Part shown: positions 25,464 through 33,636 of the stretch, in pieces
How positions within the stretch are numbered: position 1 is the stretch's first letter
Layout: each line of letters begins with the position of its first letter
Source of the DNA: Clostridiales bacterium
GTDB taxonomy: Bacteria; Bacillota; Clostridia; Oscillospirales; Oscillospiraceae
Direction of reading: 5' to 3'
Length of the DNA stretch: 33,636 nt
Assembly: GCA_003525905.1 (NCBI GenBank)
Contig: DQIA01000047.1
Location: 18,691-52,326, forward strand
Position numbers and translations under genes: made by a program
Notes under the pieces: model-generated
What the model saw: the letters and a program-made list of their open reading frames with translations, nothing else
Told to the model about the DNA's origin: nothing
Database searches by the model: none

Positions 25464-26418
25464 AAAGCACCTGCTTTGCCGACTGTCTGCGCTGCTTTTG
25501 CTCGTGGTGCTGACGGCCTGCCGCCGAGATATGATGGCTCCGACGGCGGCGCCGACGGAAACGGCGGTCACGGAGCCGACAGAGCAGCCCACGGAGGCAC
25601 TGACGGAGGCCCCTGCGGAGTCTTCTACCGATCCCCCTACGGAGGCTCCGACGGAGCCGGAATGGGAGCCGGAGTATAACGGCGCGCTCGGCTCTGCCGG
25701 GAGCCTGCGCGGCACGACCCTGCTCATCTCCATCTTTGCTGATGATGCGCAGACCGCATGGGACGACGAGGCCGACCGCGAGGAGATGCTCCTGACGCTC
25801 AACCGCATGGACACGGCCGCGCAGTGGCTCACGGAGCAGGCGGCTGCATATGGCTCGGACGCTTCGTTCCTCTATGACTGGACCGCTGATCCGGACCTGC
25901 GCTATGATGCCTCGTTTTCGGAGCTTCTCGTCCGCGAGGATGGGGGCATGTATGAGGTGCAGGCCGATTATGTGCGGGAAAACATCGACACCGATGCCCT
26001 GCGGCAGAAATACCACGCGGACAATGTGGTCTACTTTTTCCTGTTCAATACGCCCTATGAGCATACGCCGAATCCCTGGTCCCTCGGCTTCTCGTCCAGC
26101 ACGGATTATGACATCGAATACGTCAATCTGTATATCCGCTTCGGAGACATGTTTGACGCGCCGCCTTCGACCTATGCCCACGAGATCCTGCATGCCTTCG
26201 GTGCGCCGGACCTCTATTATGAGAGCACGGTCATTCCGAAGGAGTTTGTCGATTACTGCAGTCAGACGGGCTGCAATGACATCATGTTCACCGTGAATGC
26301 GGGCGAGACGATTGACAGTGATTTCACGCCGATCGACGCCTATTATGTCGGCATCGGGGCACGCCCGGCAGAGGCGGATGAATGGGGCCTCGGTCCGAGC
26401 GAGTATGACGCAAACTGA
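25456..26418 (+). CDS. Lipoprotein with a zinc-metalloprotease motif
   Basis: A 320-residue lipoprotein. The signal sequence ends in a lipobox LTAC with C22 as the lipidated cysteine. A spacer of Thr/Pro/Glu repeats (about 30-70) would lift the domain off the membrane. The globular part carries HEILHAFGAPD at 242-252, an HExxHxxGxxD pattern like the M6 immune-inhibitor and related zinc proteases, with H242, H246 and D252 as likely zinc ligands and E243 as base. No other protease family feature is recognised, so the exact family is open. The ATG lies inside the last codons of the cotH gene (8-base overlap), implying coupled translation and a shared role at the cell surface. It may process surface proteins such as its neighbour's target; that is inference. 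Confidence 0.82.
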   Translation: MRKKHLLCRLSALLLLVVLTACRRDMMAPTAAPTETAVTEPTEQPTEALTEAPAESSTDPPTEAPTEPEWEPEYNGALGSAGSLRGTTLLISIFADDAQTAWDDEADREEMLLTLNRMDTAAQWLTEQAAAYGSDASFLYDWTADPDLRYDASFSELLVREDGGMYEVQADYVRENIDTDALRQKYHADNVVYFFLFNTPYEHTPNPWSLGFSSSTDYDIEYVNLYIRFGDMFDAPPSTYAHEILHAFGAPDLYYESTVIPKEFVDYCSQTGCNDIMFTVNAGETIDSDFTPIDAYYVGIGARPAEADEWGLGPSEYDAN

Positions 26419-26425
26419 ATCCTGA

Positions 26426-26470
26426 TATAACATGGAGCCGGTCCCCGGAAAGGGGATCGGCTCCGTTATA
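26426..26470. terminator. Shared hairpin between converging lipoprotein and rhodanese genes
   Basis: Nested arms TATAAC/GTTATA, GGAGCCG/CGGCTCC and TCCCC/GGGGA close on a five-base loop. The T tails are weak on both strands, but position between two stop codons supports a bidirectional terminator. Confidence 0.75.
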
Positions 26471-26479
26471 TGGATTTGC

Positions 26480-26791
26480 TTATTCGAGCCCGTATGGCCA
26501 ACCGCCAAGGCCGCCAAGGTCGTAGAGCTCGGAGTATCCGAGCGCTGCGAGCTTTTCGGCTGCAGCGCGGCTGCGCTTACCGGTCTTGCAGTAGACGAGG
26601 ACCGGGCTACTCTGATCGGGCAGGGCCTCTGCAGCCGTCTCGGCGCTGATCTCGTCGACCGGCAGCAGCACGGCGTCTGCCAGATGGCCGGTGATGTATT
26701 CCTCTTCGTCGCGGACATCCACGACTGTTCCGTCGGGATGCGAGCGGATCATGGCAAGCGCCTGCTCGGCGTCTGCGGCAACAGGGATCAT
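26480..26791 (-). CDS. Single-domain rhodanese-like protein
   Basis: A 103-residue rhodanese domain with VVDVRDEEEYITGHLADAVL (23-42) and the active loop YCKTGKRS, catalytic C68. GlpE/PspE-like proteins of this size transfer or carry sulfane sulfur. There is no signal peptide, so it is cytosolic. AAAGGAG sits before the ATG at 26791. It is the third gene after the two ABC exporter subunits, only 13 bases behind, so it is co-transcribed. A link of sulfur transfer to the exporter's substrate is not evident from sequence. Confidence 0.93.
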   Translation of the reverse strand: MIPVAADAEQALAMIRSHPDGTVVDVRDEEEYITGHLADAVLLPVDEISAETAAEALPDQSSPVLVYCKTGKRSRAAAEKLAALGYSELYDLGGLGGWPYGLE

Positions 26792-26804
26792 GGGTGGGCT
26801 CCTT

Positions 26805-28628
26805 TCAGGCCAGCTCGATCATGTTCGTATAGAGCTGATAGTACTTGCCGTGCTGATCCAGCAGGTCAGCGTGGCTGCCGCGCTCGATCACGCGGCCCTG
26901 CTCCAGAACGAGAATGGCGTTCGCGTTGCGGACGGTCGACAGGCGATGCGCGATGACAAAGACCGTGCGACCGGCCATCAGGCCGTCAAGGCCCTTTTCG
27001 ATGAGCTTTTCGGTGCGGGTGTCGACGGATGACGTCGCCTCGTCCAGAATGAGGACCGGGGCCTCCGAGACGGCCGCGCGCGCAATGGCGACGAGCTGCC
27101 GCTGGCCCTGACTGAGGTTTGCGCCGTCGGAATAGAGCATGGTGTTATAGCCCTGCGGCAGATGCGAGATAAAATAGTGCGCGTTGGCGATCTTCGCTGC
27201 ACGGATGCAGTCCTCATCCGTCGCGTCCAGCCTGCCGTAGCGGATATTCTCCATCACGGAGCCAGTGAACAGGTGGGTATCCTGCAGAACGATGCCGAGG
27301 GACCGGCGGAGGTCATCCTTCTTGATATCGCGCACGTCGATGCCGTCATAGGTGATGTGGCCACCCTGAATGTCATAGAAGCGGTTGATGAGGTTCGTGA
27401 TCGTCGTCTTGCCCGCACCGGTCGAGCCGACGAAGGCGATCTTCTGGCCGGGCTTGGCATAGAGCGAGAGGTTTTTCAGCACCGGCTTGTCCGGATCATA
27501 GGAGAAGTCGACGTTGTAGAAGCGGACGTCGCCCTTCAGCGGCACATGTGTGCCGTCCGGCTTGACCCAGTAGAAGTCGCGGCCCTCGCGCGCCAGCGTG
27601 ACGGAGCCCTCGTCGATCTCGGCCGGGGTGTCCAGCACGTCGAAAATGCGCTCCGCACCGGCCAGCGCCAGCATGATGGAGTTGAACTGGTCTGCGATCT
27701 GGCTGACTCGGTCGGCGAATGTGCGGATGTACTGCAGGAACGTGATAAGGATACCGCCGGTGCCCTCGCCAGTCAGCCACAGTGTGCCGACGGCGCAGGT
27801 GATGGCATAGAACATGTGCGACAGGTTGTTCAGGATCGGGCCGACGACGGATGTGGCCGTCGTTGCCGTGGTCGAGGCGCTGTACAGCGCCTCGTTGATC
27901 GGCTCAAAGTCGGCCATGACCTGCTTTTCGTGTGTGAAGACCTTGATATCGCGCTGTCCTGCGATCATTTCCTCAATGTAGCCGTTTACGGCCGCGGCGT
28001 TCTTCTGCTGTGCGCGGTAGCTGTGGCTGCTGATCTTTGTCGTGATGCGCACGACAAGCAGCACGATGGCGCCCAGCACGACCATGATGGCAAACAGCCG
28101 CATGGACAGCACGAGCATCATGGCGATGGTGCCCGTGAGCGAGGTGACGGAGATGAGCATCTGCGTGATGCTGTGCTGCAGCAGCTCGTTCGTCGCCTCG
28201 ATGTCGTTCGTGTAATAGCTCATGAGGCTGCCGTTCGTATTGGCGTCAAAATAGCTGATGGGCAGCTTCTGCATACGGGCAAACAGCTCCGCGCGCAGCT
28301 CACGCATGATGACGGTGCTCGTCTCGAGCATAAGGCGGTTGAGCAGGTAGTTCGTCACGGCGCTGAGGAAATACAGCGTGCCGAGACCGGCCAGCAAGCT
28401 CAGATATTTTGCGTAGGTCTCATTCGGCGTGATGCCGCTTTCCTTCAGAAGATTGGTCAGCGGGCGCATGCAGTAGGACGCGCCGATCGTGCAGGCCACA
28501 TAGGCCAGAATGGATGCCACGGCGCAGATGAGCAGCACGCGGCAGTGACGGAAATAGCGGAACAGGCGGAACAGCGTGTGCAGGGGAGACTGCGCGCGGC
28601 GGTAATTCCGAAGCTCAACTCTGGCCAT
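26805..28628 (-). CDS. Heterodimeric ABC exporter, subunit with canonical ATPase site
   Basis: A 607-residue half-transporter with six transmembrane helices (about 30-330) and a nucleotide-binding domain: Walker A GSTGAGKTT (401-409), LSQGQ signature (505-509) and Walker B LILDE with catalytic E530. LSQGQRQ is the signature seen in the TM288/BmrD-like partner of heterodimeric multidrug exporters. The frame opens at 28661, but the ATG at 28628 has GGAGGGTGAG upstream and overlaps the partner's stop by 14 bases. It would pair with the next protein in the inner membrane to export drugs, peptides or lipids; substrate cannot be told. Confidence 0.93.
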   Translation of the reverse strand: MARVELRNYRRAQSPLHTLFRLFRYFRHCRVLLICAVASILAYVACTIGASYCMRPLTNLLKESGITPNETYAKYLSLLAGLGTLYFLSAVTNYLLNRLMLETSTVIMRELRAELFARMQKLPISYFDANTNGSLMSYYTNDIEATNELLQHSITQMLISVTSLTGTIAMMLVLSMRLFAIMVVLGAIVLLVVRITTKISSHSYRAQQKNAAAVNGYIEEMIAGQRDIKVFTHEKQVMADFEPINEALYSASTTATTATSVVGPILNNLSHMFYAITCAVGTLWLTGEGTGGILITFLQYIRTFADRVSQIADQFNSIMLALAGAERIFDVLDTPAEIDEGSVTLAREGRDFYWVKPDGTHVPLKGDVRFYNVDFSYDPDKPVLKNLSLYAKPGQKIAFVGSTGAGKTTITNLINRFYDIQGGHITYDGIDVRDIKKDDLRRSLGIVLQDTHLFTGSVMENIRYGRLDATDEDCIRAAKIANAHYFISHLPQGYNTMLYSDGANLSQGQRQLVAIARAAVSEAPVLILDEATSSVDTRTEKLIEKGLDGLMAGRTVFVIAHRLSTVRNANAILVLEQGRVIERGSHADLLDQHGKYYQLYTNMIELA

Positions 28629-30444
28629 GCTGCTCACCCTCCTCCCGCATCTGGCTGTCATAGACGTCGCGATAAATCTGGCTGCGCTCCATCAGCTCCG
28701 CATGCGTGCCGACGTCGGAGAGCTCGCCCTCGTGCAGTACGATGATCCGGTCGCACGAGAGGATCGAGGCGATGCGCTGCGCGATGATGATCTTTGTGCT
28801 GCCGGGCATGGCCGTTTTCAGCGCGCGGCGGATGTGCTCGTCCGTCGCCATGTCCACGGCGCTCGTGGAGTCGTCGAGGATCAGGATCTTCGGCTGCTTC
28901 ACAATGGCGCGCGCAATGCGCAGGCGCTGCTTCTGTCCGCCGGAGAGGTTCGCGGCGTTCTGCTCCAGAACGGTCTCATAGCCGTCCGGGAAGCGGTCGA
29001 TGAATTCGTCCGCGCAGGCGATGGCGCAGGCCTCGCGCAGCTGCTCCTGCGTGGCGTTGGCATTGCCCCAGCGGAGATTCTGCGCGATCGTGCCGGAGAA
29101 CAGCGCGCCGTTCTGCAGCACCATGGAAACGCCGTCGCGCAGGTGCTCGAGCGTGTAATCGCGCACATCGCGGCCGCCGACGCGCACGGTGCCGGACAGC
29201 GTGTCATAAAAGCGCGGGATGAGATTTACAAGCGTGGATTTGCCCTCGCCGGTGCCGCCGATGATGCCGATGGTCTCACCGCTGTTGATATGTACGGTGA
29301 TGTGGCGCAGTGCAAGCTTGTCCGGATCGCCGGAATAACTGAAGCAGACGTCTTCAAAATCCACACTCCCGTCTTCCACGACGGCGTCGCTCGGCCCGTC
29401 CGTGATGTCAACGGTCTCGTCGAGCACCTCGTTGATGCGGACGAGGGAGGCATGTGCGCGGGACAGAGCCATAATGAGCCACGTGAGCATCGTCAGAGCG
29501 TTGACGGCCTGCGTCGTGTAGGACACCAGACTGACAAGCTCACCTGTAAGCAGGCCCGTTGTGCGGAAAATGATCTCGCGGCCGCCGAGGAGCAGCAGCA
29601 CGATCGTGCAGCCCCATAGGATGGTCATCTGGATGGGACCGGTCAGCGTGAACAGGCGGGAGGATGACAGCGTTGCCTGCCGCAGATCCTCCGCCGTGCC
29701 GCGGAAGCGCTCAGATTCATAATCGCCGCGGACATAGGCCTTGACGACGCGGCTGCTGATGAGGTTTTCCTGCACGGCGCGGTTCATGCTGTCCATCTTC
29801 TGCAGCATTTTGCGAAAGCGCGGCTGGCCGATCTTCATGAGGATGGCCAGAACACCGGCCAGGAACGGAATGGAGATCAGAAAGATCACCGCCAGATGCG
29901 GCGAGATCGTAAAGGCCATGACCGTTGCCATCAGCACCATGAATGGCGAGCGGATCAGCGTGCGCAGGAACTGCTGCATGGTGTTGCGCACGGTGTTGAC
30001 GTCCGTCGTGGCACGGGTGATCAGGCTGGACGTTGTGAAATGATCCGTGTTCGCGAACGAGAAGTCCTGAATTTTTCCGAGCAGGTTCGCACGGAGATTT
30101 TTGGCAAAGCCCTGACTGGCCACGGCGGAGCAGCGTGCGCTCAGAATACCGCAGGCCATGGAGCAGCAGGCAACGATGACCATGATGATGCCGACTGTCA
30201 GAACGAAGCGGTCGCGGTTTGCGATAAGTGCCTCCGGAAACAGCTCGCGCAGCATGAAATCCTGCTCCCGGTAGAGGCCGCCGTCCACGATGACGGACAT
30301 CAGCATCGGGATCAGGACCTCGAGCATGACCTCCAGCCCGCCGAAGATCGCGGCGGCAAGGGTCCAGATGCGGTAGCGCCCCAGATTCGGCCAGATGTGG
30401 CGGAATGACCCAGGGCGTTTCTTCTTGCTTTCGATGAAGCTCAT
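28615..30444 (-). CDS. Heterodimeric ABC exporter, subunit with degenerate ATPase site
   Basis: A 609-residue half-transporter with six helices in about 25-335 and a nucleotide-binding domain: Walker A GGTGEGKST (396-404), LSGGQ (500-504) and Walker B LILDD. The catalytic glutamate is replaced by aspartate D525. Such a substitution is the known mark of the BmrC/TM287-like half in heterodimers, where only one of the two ATP sites is fast. It is first in the operon with the canonical subunit and the rhodanese gene. AAGGGGA precedes the ATG at 30444. It is divergent from a two-component system that probably controls it. Confidence 0.93.
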   Translation of the reverse strand: MSFIESKKKRPGSFRHIWPNLGRYRIWTLAAAIFGGLEVMLEVLIPMLMSVIVDGGLYREQDFMLRELFPEALIANRDRFVLTVGIIMVIVACCSMACGILSARCSAVASQGFAKNLRANLLGKIQDFSFANTDHFTTSSLITRATTDVNTVRNTMQQFLRTLIRSPFMVLMATVMAFTISPHLAVIFLISIPFLAGVLAILMKIGQPRFRKMLQKMDSMNRAVQENLISSRVVKAYVRGDYESERFRGTAEDLRQATLSSSRLFTLTGPIQMTILWGCTIVLLLLGGREIIFRTTGLLTGELVSLVSYTTQAVNALTMLTWLIMALSRAHASLVRINEVLDETVDITDGPSDAVVEDGSVDFEDVCFSYSGDPDKLALRHITVHINSGETIGIIGGTGEGKSTLVNLIPRFYDTLSGTVRVGGRDVRDYTLEHLRDGVSMVLQNGALFSGTIAQNLRWGNANATQEQLREACAIACADEFIDRFPDGYETVLEQNAANLSGGQKQRLRIARAIVKQPKILILDDSTSAVDMATDEHIRRALKTAMPGSTKIIIAQRIASILSCDRIIVLHEGELSDVGTHAELMERSQIYRDVYDSQMREEGEQHGQS

Positions 30445-30473
30445 CCCCTTGAAGAAAATAGTCGTGTCTGAAT

Positions 30474-30502
30474 ATTATACCAAACGGTATGTCTTCGTAC
30501 AA
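30474..30502 (-). promoter_or_regulatory. Promoter of the ABC exporter operon with an operator-like palindrome
   Basis: Minus strand: TTGTAC (30497-30502), 17 bases, perfect TATAAT (30474-30479) with TGG before it. The inverted repeat ATACC-aaac-GGTAT (30477-30490, plus strand) fills the spacer and touches the -10, a place where a dimeric repressor would block polymerase. No TetR- or MarR-type gene is in the window. Confidence 0.7.
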
Positions 30503-30586
30503 GCCTAAATTTCTATTTTTTGAGAAAAATTTCGACGGGATTTCCTGAAAAATCCCCGAAATCCGCCTCGTCTTTTTCTGCGGTGC

Positions 30587-30695
30587 TTGCAGCAGAGCGG
30601 ATGATACAATATACTATATTGGAGTGAATTATAACGATCTTAAGAATATCTTTCGGTTTTGCCTGCTTGTTTCTGCTGCCGTTTTTCGGTAAACT
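30587..30695 (+). promoter_or_regulatory. Two tandem promoter candidates for the two-component operon
   Basis: First: TTGCAG (30587-30592), 17 bases, TATACT (30610-30615). Second: TTGTTT (30667-30672), 17 bases, TAAACT (30690-30695). The remaining part of the 310-base gap (30445-30754) is AT-rich with a weak GGGATTT/AAATCCC hairpin near 30539-30557, and holds no gene. Confidence 0.6.
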
Positions 30696-30754
30696 GTAGG
30701 GGCAGAAGCGAGAACGCAGGCGGCTGCGCGGAGAGAAAAATGGGGGAGAATGGC

Positions 30755-31445
<691 letters not shown>

Positions 31446-31465
<20 letters not shown>

Positions 31466-33509
31466 CCTCGCGGCGCGGATCGCCGCATCCGTCATACTGA
31501 CCGTGAGCTTCCTGCTCACGCTGCTCAGCACGGCGGGCATCGTGCTGCTGGCTTCCTATCAGGCCTATAACGACGGCGGCGCGCAGCTGCGTACATCCTA
31601 TCTGCATGCGGCAGGAGTCCAGGAATACTACGACCATGTCGAACCGGTGCTGGAGGGACTTGTCCATGAGCCGCAGAGCTATCAGAATTACCTGAACAGC
31701 TTGAATGTCCATGTCGATGTGAAGACGACGGACGGAACAACCGTGTTTTCCAATGCAAAGGAAGGGGAGACGAGCCTCCTTGAGGACCCCTTCAGCTATA
31801 CGTTCACGACCGGAGAAACGAAGCTCTGGAAGAATACGTTCTCGGATGCGGAAAAGGCCCAGCGCGCGCTGGAACGTTTCCCATACCAGATCGAGGACTA
31901 TGAGATCGAGGCGTCGCCATTTGAATACAGCACGTCCTATTCGCCGATCGACGAAAGCCTCGGCGACGCGCTCGACGAAACCCTATCCGGCTTAGAGTCC
32001 TATTACCCGATGCTGAAGATCTGGTATTATCCCGAGGGGAGCCTGACCGAGGTAGAGGTCGGCGTGACGCTGGCTGCAGCCCCGATCGGGAACGATTCGG
32101 TCGCCGTCACGGCGCGCTGGATCGATCTGCTGATCGCCATGCGCGTGTGGCTCATCCTCATCCTTGTGCTTTCCGCGGCCTGCTGCGTGGCCAGCTTTGC
32201 CTTCCGCCTGCGCACGGCGGGCCATAAGCGCGGAACCGCGGGCATCACACTCCGCTGGCTCGATCGGATGCCGTTTGAGGCTTATCTGCTGGCCCTCGCC
32301 GCAGTTGTGCTCATCATCGTCTTTCTTGCCAGTGCAAAGGGGGAGCTGTGGTCGATCGCACCGGCCGCTGTCCTCCTCTGCTTTCTGCTTCAGACCCTCC
32401 CCATGACGATCGCCGCACGCTGCAAGGCGCACACCATGTGGCGCAATACGCTGCTGCGCCGTCTGCTGGACTGCATCCCCGGCGTGCTGCGGCGGCTTGC
32501 GGCGGTGATCCGGCGCGTGATGCCGAAGCTCCCGCTCGTCTGGACGGCTCTCGTGTGCTGGCTGGCCCTTAGCCTGCTGGAGCTCGGCTTCTTGATGGCC
32601 GGGGCCTATGCTGTTCTCTGGATCGTGGAAAAGGTCGTGTTCACGCCGCTGGTCGTGCTGTTCCTGCTGGACCTGCGCCGCCTGCTGGACGGGAGCAAGC
32701 GGCTTGCCGAGGGTGATCTGGATCATTCGGTCGCGACGGACCATATGTTCTCTCCGCTGCGCAGACAGGCCAACTATCTCAACGGCATCCGCGACGGGAT
32801 GCGCAATGCCGTAGAGGAGAGAATGCAGAGCGAGCGGATGAAAACGGAGCTCATCACGAACGTCTCGCACGATATCAAAACGCCGCTGACGTCCATCGTG
32901 AACTACGCCGGCCTGCTGCAGCGCGATGGCCTTTCCTCGCCGGACGCGCCGGAGTACCTCGAGGTGCTCGTGCGTCAGAGCACGCGGCTGAAAAAGCTGA
33001 CGGAGGACCTCATCGAGGCCTCCAAGGCGGCGACCGGCAATCTGACGGTCCATCCGGAGGCAGTTGATGCCCACGTCCTGCTCGGGCAGGCGGAGGCGGA
33101 GTATGCCGACCGGCTGCAGAATGCGAAGATCGAGCCTGTTTTTGATCTGCGCGCCCAGCGGTTTTGTGTGCAGGCGGACGGGAGGCTCCTCTGGCGGGTG
33201 TTCGACAATCTGCTGAGCAATATCTGCAAGTACGGTCTGCCCGGCTCGAGGGCCTATCTCCGCACGGAGGAGCGCGGCGAACTGCTGCGCATCACGTTCC
33301 TGAATATCTCCCGCGACGCCCTGAATATTCCCGCCGAGGAGCTGATGGAGCGCTTCGTCCGCGGTGATGCCTCCCGCAGCACGGAGGGCAGCGGTCTCGG
33401 CCTCTCCATCGCACGCAGCCTGACGGAGCTGCAGAGCGGCACATTCACGATCGCCATTGAGGGGGACCTGTTCAAGGCCTCCGTGGAGCTTCCGCTGACA
33501 GAAGAATAA
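31446..33509 (+). CDS. Membrane sensor histidine kinase
   Basis: A 687-residue kinase. Helix 1 (about 13-37) is followed by an outside domain of some 190 residues, then five more hydrophobic segments (about 231-253, 279-296, 302-323, 365-386, 388-409). A HAMP-like linker leads to the HisKA box NVSHDIKTPLTS with H475, an N box FDNLLSNICKYG, and ERFVRGDASRSTEGSGLGLS in the ATPase domain. The NISRDALNIPAEEL stretch replaces a classical DxGxG box, as in VanS-like Firmicutes kinases. GGAGG within the regulator's end supports the ATG at 31446. The outside domain has no family I recognise; its signal is unknown. Confidence 0.93.
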
Positions 33510-33514
33510 AACCT

Positions 33515-33540
33515 GCGGCCCGGACATTTGTCCGGGCCGC
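33515..33540 (+). terminator. GC-rich hairpin ending the two-component operon
   Basis: GCGGCCCGGAC pairs with GTCCGGGCCGC around ATTT, six bases after the kinase stop. There is no T run; the adjoining repeat hairpin may complete termination. Confidence 0.75.
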
Positions 33541-33636
33541 TCAGCTTGTCAAAAAAGTCCCTTCGGGCCTTTTTCGCCAAGCTGCTTCCAGAATTGCAAA
33601 ATAAGTTTTTGTATTTTTATTTTGCAATTCTGCCGC
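33541..33636 (-). repeat. Right copy of the two-hairpin terminal repeat
   Basis: Reverse complement of the left copy. The hairpin with AGCTTG/CAAGCT base is at 33543-33583, and the palindrome has a 16-bp stem (33589-33604 with 33617-33632) and a 12-base loop. The stems and the AGCTTGGCGAAAA and GAAGGGACTTTTT blocks match the left copy exactly, while loops differ. That is the pattern of a repeat under structural constraint. Confidence 0.85.

Noticed and set aside
25545..25675. Short repeated units resembling a CRISPR or satellite array
   Set aside because: They are imperfect in-frame Thr/Pro/Glu codon repeats encoding the stalk of the lipoprotein.
30537..30562. Hairpin GGGATTT/AAATCCC as a terminator
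   Set aside because: It is only seven base pairs, has no proper T tract, and lies between divergent promoters where no transcript needs to end.

Overview
The window looks like a complete draft contig from a GC-rich, gut-type member of the Clostridia, most likely an Oscillospiraceae relative. This rests on GC-rich codon use, a sporulation sigma-factor fragment, SLH-anchored surface proteins, a DUF4317 gene, rubrerythrin, and the short hairpin repeats that mark both ends. The taxonomic call is inferred from gene content and style; no marker gene was compared. The two ends carry the same ~92-base two-hairpin repeat in opposite orientation, so the window probably stops where a dispersed repeat broke the assembly.

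Layout. (1) 182-8595, plus strand: a glycine cleavage operon containing a GcvT-serine hydroxymethyltransferase fusion, gcvH, gcvPA, gcvPB, a lipoate-protein ligase, dihydrolipoyl dehydrogenase and a small ORF. It encodes every protein of the glycine cleavage cycle plus the enzyme that turns glycine and methylene-THF into serine. (2) 8592-9445, minus: a sigK 5' fragment cut where skin-type elements interrupt sigK in other sporeformers, then rplS. (3) 9694-12141, plus: a CtpE-like cation P-type ATPase. (4) 12194-15376, minus: nadE-relQ-rubrerythrin operon (NAD synthesis, alarmone synthesis, peroxide removal). (5) 15493-17257: a small XRE regulator facing a 74-residue protein across a promoter with paired operator-like repeats, then a DUF4317 gene. 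(6) 17397-26418: a surface island. A 1822-residue SLH protein with a phosphodiester-glycosidase domain and a purple-acid-phosphatase-like domain is divergent from a CotH-kinase/SLH protein, which overlaps a lipoprotein with an HExxHxxGxPD zinc-protease motif. (7) 26480-33509: a heterodimeric ABC exporter plus rhodanese operon, divergent from a two-component system.

The strongest leads are the GcvT-SHMT fusion, the sigK break at the skin position, and the surface island in which a putative secreted kinase neighbours a protein joining two phosphate-ester-cleaving domains. No tRNA, rRNA, CRISPR array, transposase or recombinase was seen. All function calls come from reading motifs; no database search was run.
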